26,439 nt of DNA. It comes from Aureococcus anophagefferens. Lineage: Eukaryota > Sar > Pelagophyceae > Pelagomonadales > Pelagomonadaceae. Both the position numbers and the translations under genes were made by a program. The stretch spans positions 2,144,568 to 2,171,006 of the forward strand of contig NW_008705561.1 of NCBI RefSeq assembly GCF_000186865.1, given 5' to 3'. Shown one piece after another: positions 9,054 to 16,937 of the stretch (its first letter is position 1; each line of letters starts with the position of its first letter). A model generated the notes under the pieces. It worked only from the letters and a program-made list of their open reading frames with translations. It did no database searches and was not told the origin of the DNA.

Positions 9054-10586
9054 TTACCAGAAGAGGTTCGGGTGGGAGACTTTGAGAGCGCTCCGGGTAG
9101 CCGGCGAAATCCGGCTAGGGTTCCGCAAGCCGAGGCTCCTCAAATCGGGGCAGCAACGCGCAAGAGCAAGTACTTCTTCGTCTCCAACGTCACAATCCAC
9201 TGCGTCCACGTCGAGTGAATCCAGCTTTGGAAACCGGGCCGCGATGGCGAGCACCGAAGCCTTGGTGATGCGCGTCCTATCCAAGCGGAGAGTCAACGAT
9301 GATTTCGTACTCAGCCCGGGCAGCAGCGCGGCGACGCCATCGTCCGATACATGCTCGCAGCAATCAAGACACAATTCCTCGAGCGAACAGCCGATGCCCA
9401 AGGCCTCCAAGCCGACATGCGTGACCGCGGACCAGTTCAAGTTTAAAATTCTCAGCCTCGGACAGTTTTGTCCAAGCGCGACGACAGATTCGTTCGTGAG
9501 CACCGTGTCATCTCGTGAAGAGTCGTAATTCGTCAGGTGTAAATTCAGATCCTCTATGATCGGGCAGTGCTTCGCAATGGCCACGACCGCGGCATCAGTG
9601 ACGAGGGTGTCGCTGACATTCAGCGTCTTTAGCGCGGTGCAGCTCCGCACGAGCTCGATCACTCCTGCATCTGAAACGAGCGAACGATCATCAAGATTTA
9701 GGGCCTGCAGCTTCGGCAAATACTTTGCGATCGTTCGGAGCGCGTTGTCTGTAACATTCCGTTTGAAGCCACGTTCCAACGCACCCAAGTTTAGTTCTTC
9801 GAGATACGAGCAGTTTTTCGCCGCCGCCGACACGGCGTCATCCGTGACGCAAGTATTTTCGAGGTCGAGCGACTTCAACGCGGCGCAGCGCTGGACCAGC
9901 GCGATCACCCCCGTGTCCGAGATGTGATCGCAGTCGCCAACACTCAGAACCCGCAGCTCGGGGCAGTGCTCCGCTACCGCCAGCAGAGCGGCATCGGTTA
10001 CGGGAATCCCGCACAGACGAAGCTTTTTCAACGCGGTGCATTTCTGAGCCAGTGCTATCACTCCGCCGTCCGAGATTCCGTTGTTTCTGGGAAAGTTGAC
10101 ATTCAGGAGCTCCAATTTCGGTAGGTGCTTGGCGATCGCGCAGAGCGCGACGTCCGTGAGCTTGTGTTGGCAAGCGAAATTGAGCTTCACGAGGCCCGCG
10201 TGCACGCGCACCATGGCTGCCACCGCAGAGTCGGTGAGGCTTCCACTCGTCAACGCAAGAGACCGCAGGCTCGTACAATACGCCATCAGCGCAACCACGA
10301 GTTGATCATCTACGAGCGGTCGGTCAGCGCGCATGGACACGTAGCGAAGACCGTCGCAGCGTCGCAGGAGCGCCGTGACCTGGTTTGCACCGAAGCCGTC
10401 AGAAACTTCGTAGCCAAAGCTCTCGGCAAAGTTGAGAGTCCGCGCGCGACCGCACACACCGCCAAGAAAGGTGTTGCTCGTCAGCGCCAATCCCATCATC
10501 TCGAAGAGGCCAAGGTGCGCGACGAGGTCGTCGCCCACTGCGTCGAGGACGCGCTGGATTCCCGAACGACTCCGGGGCGCCGCCAT
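9054..10586 (-). CDS. F-box-like leucine-rich-repeat protein (FBXL/AMN1 type)
   Basis: 510 residues from the ATG at 10586, the first real ATG of the frame; upstream only a GTG is available. After a short N-terminus, VGDDLVAHLGLFEMMGLALTSNTF resembles a degenerate F-box. The rest is some 12-14 cysteine-containing LRRs of about 26 residues with the pattern C-x2-L-x2-L-x-L-x3-(I/V)-(T/S)-D-x-(G/A)-(V/L), the LRR_CC subtype of FBXL proteins that select substrates for SCF ubiquitin ligases. Base composition and codon choice are visibly less GC-rich than every neighbouring gene. It ends ...SHPNLFW at 9054, tail to tail with the kinase-like gene. F-box assignment is tentative; the LRR assignment is firm. 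Confidence 0.85.
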   Translation of the reverse strand: MAAPRSRSGIQRVLDAVGDDLVAHLGLFEMMGLALTSNTFLGGVCGRARTLNFAESFGYEVSDGFGANQVTALLRRCDGLRYVSMRADRPLVDDQLVVALMAYCTSLRSLALTSGSLTDSAVAAMVRVHAGLVKLNFACQHKLTDVALCAIAKHLPKLELLNVNFPRNNGISDGGVIALAQKCTALKKLRLCGIPVTDAALLAVAEHCPELRVLSVGDCDHISDTGVIALVQRCAALKSLDLENTCVTDDAVSAAAKNCSYLEELNLGALERGFKRNVTDNALRTIAKYLPKLQALNLDDRSLVSDAGVIELVRSCTALKTLNVSDTLVTDAAVVAIAKHCPIIEDLNLHLTNYDSSRDDTVLTNESVVALGQNCPRLRILNLNWSAVTHVGLEALGIGCSLEELCLDCCEHVSDDGVAALLPGLSTKSSLTLRLDRTRITKASVLAIAARFPKLDSLDVDAVDCDVGDEEVLALARCCPDLRSLGLRNPSRISPATRSALKVSHPNLFW

Positions 10587-10691
10587 CCTGTGCTCGACGC
10601 AGCGGTCGCGCGGCGCGCGCACGGGTCGCGCGCTGCGGCGCGCGCGCAGGCCTGTGCTCGACGCAGCGGTCGCGGGCGCGCGCACGGGTCG
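10587..10691. repeat. 64-bp-period direct repeat next to the LRR gene start
   Basis: Two near-identical copies of about 41 bp (10587-10628 and 10651-10691) begin CCTGTGCTCGACGCAGCGGT and run into a GCGCGCGCACGGGTCG tail. The first copy abuts the start codon of the minus-strand LRR gene, so the repeat lies in its leader or promoter. The remaining spacer to 10877 holds nothing else I can identify. Confidence 0.85.
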
Positions 10692-10877
10692 ACGAGCGGC
10701 GGCGCACGCCGCCCGCTCAACTCGAATGCTCGAGCCAAAGTTCACCGTGCACTGCAAGGTGAAGCGGCAGACGCCGGCCAAGTCGCCGGCCGCGTGACGG
10801 GCCGCGGCCGACGAGGACCTGCGGCCGTTCCTCGAGGCCACCGAGACACCCGACGATCTACGATATGCTAACCGCCC

Positions 10878-12205
10878 CTACCGGTGCCTGTGGTGGTGCT
10901 TCGCGGGCCCGTCCCTCCCCTGGAAGACGGAGGAGCGGCCGCCGTTCGAGGCCGCGTCGTCGTCCCGCTTGTCCTTGTCGTAGCACTTGCTGATGAAGAG
11001 CGGCTGGTTGATGAGGCCCTGCTGGAGGACGTCGTTGAGGACGATGTTGTACATGATCTGCTCGAGCTTGTCCGTCTTCAGGCTCTCCAGGAACGAGTCG
11101 ACGAAGAGGAGCGCGTAGGTCCGCGCGGTCTTCTCCGGCAGCAGGGACAGCGCGAGCGTGACGAGCGACACGTTGCGGTCCCGGCCGTGCTTCTTGGGCC
11201 TCGTGAACGCGCGCGTGAGGTTCTCGCGGAGGAGCGCCGTGAAGGGCTTGTCGTCGAGGTTCGGCAGCTGCTCCGCGCTGCAGAGCGCGACCTCGGCGTA
11301 GATGTCGACGCGGCAGAGGTGCTCGTTGTACGTCTCGACCAAAACGGGCGTCACGACGGCCGTCGCCTTCTCGCACCACCAGACGATGAGGTGCTCGAGG
11401 AGCGGCGTCGGGAAGAAGGGCACGGACGACACGTAGAACTCGATGCGCTCCACGAGCGCGTGGCGCTGCGCCGGGTCCTGGAAGATGTCGATCGTGCCCT
11501 TGACGAAGACGTCGAGGACGAGCTTGTGCGTCTCCAGCTCCGTCAGCGCGCCCACGGCGCTCTTGCGCTTGTGCATGGACCGCATGAGCAGCACGAGCAG
11601 GCAGTGGATGACGTGCCGCTGGTCCGTCTCGTCGAGGAACGGCAGGTCGGCGCGCGCGAGGAGCCAGTCGAACCTGCACGCGAGGCTTGTTGCGAGGCGC
11701 GACGAAAAACACCAAACGCCGCGTCGAACATGCGCTTCTCGAATTTCACCATGTCGTCGTGGGGCAGCTCGTACTCGCTGTGGACGAGGTTGATCATCTC
11801 GTTGGGCAGCGCCGCGGCGAGGTCCTCGACGAGCCGGCAGACGCTGAACCTAGCACGGGTCGCGTGGCGTCCGGGCGCGCGCGAGAAGACGCCGCGCGGT
11901 CGCTCGAAGATTTCCTGCTCCTCGTCCTCGTCGTAAAAATCCAAATCCACAAAGTTGTTGATGAGCTGCGCCGCGGCGCTCACCTCCACGTCGGACATCA
12001 GCATCTTCGCGCGCCGGCTCCGCTCCGCGCTCGTGCCCTTGTAGCGCCGCTGGAGCGGCACGTTGTAGCGCGGGCAGGGCAGGTGCTTCTGGCCGCTCGT
12101 GGCCGCGCGCGCGGAAGAGTCGAAGCCGGGAAAGCCGCAAAAACAGGTGGCGCCGCCCGCGACGGACGCGAGGGCGTAGCGCGTCGTCGCGACCACGGCG
12201 CGCAT
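10878..12205 (-). CDS. Conserved-looking protein of unknown function (two exons)
   Basis: Exons 12205-11730 and 11673-10878, 423 residues. I do not recognise the family. The N-terminal 60 residues are basic and Cys-containing, followed by MLMSDVEVSAAAQLINNFVD, an acidic DFYDEDEEQEIFE stretch, and a mainly helical body with few glycines (e.g. HVIHCLLVLLMRSMHKRKS, HLIVWWCEKATAVVTPVLVETYNEHL, TYALLFVDSFLESLKTDKLEQIMYNIVLNDVLQQ). The C-terminus is polar and ends in KHHHRHR. There is no clear membrane span. The start at 12205 is the first ATG after an upstream spacer shared with the divergent fusion gene. Splicing at the 56-bp intron restores KRMFDWLLARADLPFLDETDQ. Probably soluble; helical-repeat or scaffold roles are conceivable but unproven. 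Confidence 0.7.
11674..11729 (-). other. 56-bp intron flanked by an 8-bp duplication (introner-like)
   Basis: In gene sense the upstream exon ends AAGCGCAT and the intron opens with GTTCGACG (11722-11729). It closes with CGCGTGCAG, followed by exon sequence GTTCGACT (11666-11673): a 7/8 duplication placed exactly as in the three larger introners. Removing GT to AG yields M-F-D-W-L-L in frame. The 48-bp residual element lacks convincing inverted repeats, so it may be a deleted introner or an unrelated short intron whose boundary similarity is chance. Confidence 0.7.
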
Positions 12206-12486
12206 GGGCTCGTCACGGTGCCCGGGCTGCACTTCTTGCACGAACCATGCGCTTGTACATACGAACCAAGTCGGGCTGCAAGGTCTGTCTTGAGCTTCAG
12301 GTCTTTGCCTTTTGCGTCATCATCCGTGCATTTTCGAGCTTGGAAGCTTCCGTAGCAGCCCGTGGCAGCCCCGGAGAGGCCCGCGCTGCCGCCGCCGGCG
12401 CAGGGCAGCCACGCCACACCTTCGCGGGCGCGTCGGGACAACGGGCTGCTCGAACCCGTAGCAGCCGGAGAGGCCCGCCCGGCACG
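12206..12486. promoter_or_regulatory. Divergent upstream region with duplicated GC-rich motif
   Basis: 281 bp between divergent starts. CGTAGCAGCC occurs at 12351-12360 and 12457-12466, and CCGGAGAGGCCCGC at 12371-12384 and 12465-12478, so a block of the leader of the plus-strand gene appears duplicated about 100 bp apart. The half nearer the minus-strand gene (12240-12350) is less GC-rich. No TATA box is evident. Confidence 0.4.
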
Positions 12487-15400
12487 ATGGCGGACAACAC
12501 CGAAACGCCGCTCATCGACGACGGCCCGCGCTCGGACGCGCCGGCGCTCGCGCGCGCGGCGCTGCTCGTGCTCGGCGCCAGCGTCCTCGCCTACTCGAGC
12601 GGCGGCCCCCCCGCAATCGCACCGAGACCGATGCAGTTCGCCGCCGCCGACGCGCCGTCGGCCGACGAGGCCGCGTCGATCCTCGGCGCGGCGCTGTCGG
12701 CGGAGGCGTCGCTGACCATGCCCTGGGACGCGGGCTTCGCCGCCGCGGCGCCCGCGCGGAACGCGCTGAAGCAGGACGCCGCGTGGGGCGTCGCGCGGCC
12801 CGCGACGGAGGCCGACGTCGCGGCCGCGGTCGCCTTCGCGCGGCGCCGGGGCCTGCGCGTCGCCGTCTACAGCACGGGCCACGACTACGACGGCCGGTCC
12901 CAGGCGTCCGGCGACGGCCTGGGCCTCGACCTCGGGCGGCTCCGGTGGGCGCGCGTGCTCGACGAGACGGACGCCCGGGGCCGCCGGCTCATGAGCCTCG
13001 GCCCGGCGACGCCCATGCTCGACGCCTACGAGGCCGGCGCGCCCCACGGCCTCGTGCCCGTGAGCGGCCACGTCAAGTCCGTCGGCGTCGGCGGCTTCAC
13101 GCTCGGCGGCGGCCACGGGCCCCTGAGCCGGCGCCACGGCCTCGGCGCGGACCAGCTCGCGCGCGCGCGCGTCGTCCTCAGCGACGGCACGGTCGTCGTC
13201 GCCGACGACGGGCCCGGCGCGTCGGCGCGGCAGCGCGACCTCCTCTACGCGCTCCGCGGCGGCGGCGCGGCGCCCGGCGTCGTCACGGAGTTCGTCGTCG
13301 CGGTCCACCCGGCGCCGGCGACGGTGCGCCACGTCGCCTGGACGGCGCCCTTCGTCGCCGCGGGCGGCTACGCGACGGGCCGCGCGGCGCTGAAACGGTT
13401 CTTCCACAACGCGACGTGGTGGGAGGGCCTCGACCGCGGCTGGGGCGGCTGGTCCTCCGCGTCGTGCCGCGACGCGGCGCGCTTCCGCGCGGGCGACGCG
13501 GACGCGGGGCCCGCGGGCGCGCGCGGCGGCGCCTGGGGCCTGCTCGAGGCGCGGCTGATCTACGCGGGCGACGGGAGCGGCTACGAGTCGCTGCGGGAGC
13601 TGCTGGACTGGGCGCCCGTGGGCGGCGACGCGCGCGCCGTCGAGACGGACGTCCGCGACATGGTCGCGCTCATGCGCACGGAGGGCGGCGACCGCGAGGG
13701 CCAGTACGAGCGCCAGCTCATCAGCAACGTCTTCGTCGACGCGGGCCACCTCGCGAACGACGACCTCACGGACCTCGTCGCGAACGCTTTAGACGGCTCC
13801 TGCGCCGGCGGCGCGGCCTGGGGCCCCCTCTTCTTCTACAACCACGTGCTCGGCGGCCGCGTGGGCGAGCTCGGCGAGGGCACGAGCGTCGCAAACGGGT
13901 TCCGGTCCGCGCTCTTCGAGGTCGGCGCGAACGACGCGTGGGCCGAATCGGCCGACGACGCGGCGCGCGGCGGCGCGCTCGTCGCGGCCGCGGCGCGGCT
14001 CTACGCGTTCTCCTCGAGCAGCTACGGCAACGAGTTCACGGACGCGCCCCTGCTGGACCGCGACTGGAAGGACCGCTTCTACGGCGACCACTACGGTCGG
14101 CTCCTGGCCGTCAAAGCGGACGCGGACCCGTGCAACGTCTTCCGCGCGGAAAGGGGCGTCGGCGCGGACGTCGACCGCTTCGCGGCCTGCGCGCCCTTCG
14201 CCAAGGCGGCCTGCGGGACGACGGCGCGGACCGTCGCCGTGGACCGGACCAAGTACGGCGGCACGTGGTACAAGCAGTTCGTGTCGACGTCGCTCGCGGC
14301 GACGCACGAGCGCGGCAAGCGCTGCATCCAGGTCCACATGGACCCGCGGGACGGCGGGACCTTCGAGACCGTCGTCAAGTGGCGCGCGGGCGCGGCGGAC
14401 GGCGCGCCGAAGAGCGTCGACGCGACCGTGACGCTCGGGGACGACGGGACCTTCGAGGAGCGCGGCGTCTCCATCCCCTACGACGTCGTCCACGTCCGCG
14501 AGGGCGCCGACGGTCTGTACGACCTGGCGGTGGTCTATTCGTCCTGCGTCGGCGACGACGTCGGCGCCGGCGCCTGGGTCATGACGCGCGAGCCCGAGCT
14601 GCCCGCGGGCGTCGACGTCGCGTCGCTGCAGGAGACGCTGGCGGCCGCGGGCGTCGACGCCGCGGTGCGCCTCGAGAAGGTCACGCAGGCGACCTGCGCG
14701 GCCTGGGCGCCGTCGAAGACGATCGCGCGCGCGCGCGTCGCCGTGCGGCCCGCGGTCTGCGGCGGCGATTCCGAGGACGCGCTCGTCGCGTACCCCGACG
14801 ACGGCGGCCGCTACCCGCTCGTCGCGCTCGAGCACGGCGCGCTCTACGACAAAGCGGAGAGCGCCGAGCACTGCGCCGGCGACGTCGAGGCCTGCTACGG
14901 CGCGCTCATCGAGGACGTCGCGCGCGCGGGCTTCGTCGTCGCCGCGCCCGCGTCCGAGAAGACGGGCTGGTGCCAGCGCGCGGCGGAGGACCAGGCGAAC
15001 ATCGTCACGTTCGCCGCGGCGAAGCGGTCGTCGAGCGCGCCCGAGGACGCCGTCTGGCGCCGCGTCGACTGGGACCGGGGCGCGGGGCTCCTCGGCCATT
15101 CCATGGGCGGCGTCGCGACGCTCGTCAACGCCGACGACTACTACCCCCTGGTCGCCGCGGCCGTCGCCGTCGCGCCCTACACGGCCGACGCCTGGCGCGA
15201 GGCCCACGACGGCCCGGTGCCGCGGGACCACCTCCTCGGCGCCAAGGGCGGCGCGCCGGGGCGACACGCGCGCGCGGCGGTGGCGGTCTTCGGGTCCGCG
15301 GAGGACGCGACGGTGCCGCCGGGCGCGCTCCGCGCGGCCTACGACGGGCTCCCGGCGACGACGGACCGGCTGCTCGTCGTGCTGCCGGACCGCAGCCACC

Positions 15401-15549
15401 GCGGGCTCAAGGAGGACCACGTGCTCTCCGCGTCGTACGCGGCCTTTTTGGCGTGCCACCTCAAGGACGACGACGGCGCGTGCGCCCGCCTCGGCGCCGA
15501 GTCCGAGCTCTGCGCGGGGGCGATCTGCGAACGCGGCGGCGGGTTGTAA
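12487..15549 (+). CDS. Three-domain fusion: FAD-linked oxidoreductase + lipocalin + alpha/beta hydrolase
   Basis: 1020 residues in a single exon; the start ATG follows a GGCACG context. Residues 20-38 are a hydrophobic signal anchor. Residues about 95-565 are a berberine-bridge-type FAD enzyme: VYSTGHDYDGRS carries the His (132) used for covalent FAD attachment, GGFTLGGGHGPLSRRHGLGADQL is the flavin loop, and YGDHYGRLLAVKADADPCNVF is the BBE C-terminal motif. The second, cysteinyl FAD link is absent (GHVKSVG where GxCxxVG is usual). Residues about 580-740 are a bacterial/ApoD-type lipocalin (KYGGTWYKQF, YDLAVVYSSC, WVMTREPELP). Residues about 755-1010 are an alpha/beta hydrolase with GHSMGG (Ser 872), SAEDATVPP (Asp 940) and SHRG (His 971), like polyester or dienelactone hydrolases. 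The anchor plus Cys content suggests a lumenal or extracellular location. Substrate unknown; lipid-like molecules are plausible. Confidence 0.9.
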   Translation: MADNTETPLIDDGPRSDAPALARAALLVLGASVLAYSSGGPPAIAPRPMQFAAADAPSADEAASILGAALSAEASLTMPWDAGFAAAAPARNALKQDAAWGVARPATEADVAAAVAFARRRGLRVAVYSTGHDYDGRSQASGDGLGLDLGRLRWARVLDETDARGRRLMSLGPATPMLDAYEAGAPHGLVPVSGHVKSVGVGGFTLGGGHGPLSRRHGLGADQLARARVVLSDGTVVVADDGPGASARQRDLLYALRGGGAAPGVVTEFVVAVHPAPATVRHVAWTAPFVAAGGYATGRAALKRFFHNATWWEGLDRGWGGWSSASCRDAARFRAGDADAGPAGARGGAWGLLEARLIYAGDGSGYESLRELLDWAPVGGDARAVETDVRDMVALMRTEGGDREGQYERQLISNVFVDAGHLANDDLTDLVANALDGSCAGGAAWGPLFFYNHVLGGRVGELGEGTSVANGFRSALFEVGANDAWAESADDAARGGALVAAAARLYAFSSSSYGNEFTDAPLLDRDWKDRFYGDHYGRLLAVKADADPCNVFRAERGVGADVDRFAACAPFAKAACGTTARTVAVDRTKYGGTWYKQFVSTSLAATHERGKRCIQVHMDPRDGGTFETVVKWRAGAADGAPKSVDATVTLGDDGTFEERGVSIPYDVVHVREGADGLYDLAVVYSSCVGDDVGAGAWVMTREPELPAGVDVASLQETLAAAGVDAAVRLEKVTQATCAAWAPSKTIARARVAVRPAVCGGDSEDALVAYPDDGGRYPLVALEHGALYDKAESAEHCAGDVEACYGALIEDVARAGFVVAAPASEKTGWCQRAAEDQANIVTFAAAKRSSSAPEDAVWRRVDWDRGAGLLGHSMGGVATLVNADDYYPLVAAAVAVAPYTADAWREAHDGPVPRDHLLGAKGGAPGRHARAAVAVFGSAEDATVPPGALRAAYDGLPATTDRLLVVLPDRSHRGLKEDHVLSASYAAFLACHLKDDDGACARLGAESELCAGAICERGGGL

Positions 15550-15670
15550 GGGTTGTTTTATTTCTCGAGGACTTTCTCTGGAGGACGTCGTCGGGCCTCC
15601 GAGATCGTGAATCTCTCGCTCGCCGAGAGCCTCAGAATCTCACCGCGATCCTCTCGCTTCCACCTTAATT

Positions 15671-16656
15671 ATGGCTCGCGTTCTCGTCGCTCTCGCTGCC
15701 CTCGCCTCCGCCACGGCGCTCCGCCCCCTAGAAAGCAAGGCGCTCAACGCACAGCGACGGCGTCCCCGAATTCAGAACCGGTCGCTCGCAAAATATCTTG
15801 TTTCCAGACAGACGCGTTGCGCCGCCCGCGCGGCCGCGCTACTCGTCCCAAAGCACCCCTCTCGCCCCGCGCTACACGCGCGTGCACGTCGTATGCGATC
15901 GCACCGCCTCGAGCGGGACGTCGCGCGTTCGCGCGTCGTCCGCTCGCCCGCGACCCGAACCGTCCGCAGGTGCGCGGCGGCGGCCTCCAGGAGGTCGGCG
16001 CGGGCCTCATCGGCGCGTCCGGCGCGGCGGCCTACCTCACGCCCAAGGGTAACTTCAAGGCCTACGACATGGACGTCACGGAGCCGACGGCGCTCGCGAT
16101 GATGCGCCTCGTCGGCGCCTGGCAGCTCGGCGCCGCGACGGTGCTCGCGCGCGACACGGCCGACGTCGGCGCCTTCTCGAACTGGGTCGCCGCCGCGGCG
16201 ATCCTGTCCACCGCGCCGTCCTGGGAGTCCATCGGCGCGCCCAAGGAGTCCATGGCCATCTGGATCGGCATCCTCGCGGCCCTCGGCAAGTACGGCATGG
16301 ACGGCAAGCTCAACAAGTGGGTGCCCGTCGCGCTCTGGCTCGTCAACGGCGCCCAGTTCCACTTCGCGCCCCAGTTCTCCGCGGACTTGTACCAGGCCAA
16401 GTCGAAGATCTCGCCCATGGGCCTCTCCATGCTCTCGCTCTCCGGCGGCATGATGATGGTCGCGGGCACGTACCTCGGCTTCCTCGCGAACGGCGCCTCG
16501 CAGGCCGAGGCCTTCGGCTACGCCTACGCCGTCAACGGCGTCCTCGCGGCCAAGTGGGCCCTCACGGAGGCCGAGGGCCTCGGCGCGCCCAAGCACGGCC
16601 CGCTCGCCTGGGCCGCGATCTCCGCGGGCCTCGCCTACAAGTCCCTCACCGCGTGA
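15671..16656 (+). CDS. Plastid-type multi-pass membrane protein of unknown function (one intron)
   Basis: Exon 1 starts at 15671 with MARVLVALAALASAT, a classic signal peptide in a frame different from the body. The body begins at 15970 (VRGGGLQEVGAGLIGASGAAAYLTPKGNF) and reads to 16656. It has about four to five hydrophobic segments (e.g. ALAMMRLVGAWQLGAATVLA, MAIWIGILAALGKYG, WVPVALWLVNGAQF, LSLSGGMMMVAGTYLGFLA, YAVNGVLAAKWAL). Signal peptide plus a following VRGG-type segment is usual for stramenopile plastid or endomembrane proteins. The acceptor CCGCAG|GTG at 15969 is convincing. The donor is uncertain: GC at 15716 keeps frame (intron 15716-15969), and other donors are possible. The body frame is also open upstream to 15553 without an obvious signal peptide, so an unspliced reading cannot be excluded. 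Confidence 0.65.
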
Positions 16657-16789
16657 GCGCGCGCGCGACCCAAGGAATCTCGGCGTCGAGCGCGGGACCC
16701 TGCGCGCGCGCTCCGCCCGAGTCGGCTAACGACGTACGACTCCTCTCGCGGCCCGGGGCTGGCGGCGAACGACTGACCTGCAAGTTCAG

Positions 16790-16915
16790 TGCAAGGACTT
16801 CAAATTGAACTCTTGCCAGAGCTTGGCTCGCACGGGCGCCGGGCGCCTGACGATGGTCGCAGCTCGCGGCGACGACAAGTCCGATGCAACGACTTCAAGG
16901 TGCACTCGCAGAGCT
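16790..16915 (+). repeat. Diverged direct repeat upstream of the glutaredoxin-like gene
   Basis: TGCAAGGACTTCAAATTGAA (from 16790) and TGCAACGACTTCAAGGTGCA (from 16885) begin two similar stretches of about 30-35 bp, both followed by CTC and CAGAGCT. They lie 95 bp apart within the 281-bp spacer before the start codon. Meaning unknown; duplicated promoter elements or a decayed leader intron are possible. Confidence 0.6.
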
Positions 16916-16937
16916 CTTGCCTTCCGCACGCGCCACG

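Noticed and set aside
10587..10841. Longer N-terminus for the LRR protein beginning at 10841
   Set aside because: The codon at 10841 is GTG, not ATG, and the extra segment is low-complexity repeat sequence.
11840..11900. A possible second intron (GTCTTC...GCTAG) in the unknown gene at 10878-12205
   Set aside because: Removing it would shift the frame, and the segment is open without splicing.
12783..15668. A long plus-strand frame overlapping the three-domain fusion gene
   Set aside because: Low-complexity Arg/Ala translation with no motif; the overlapping frame holds FAD, lipocalin and hydrolase signatures.
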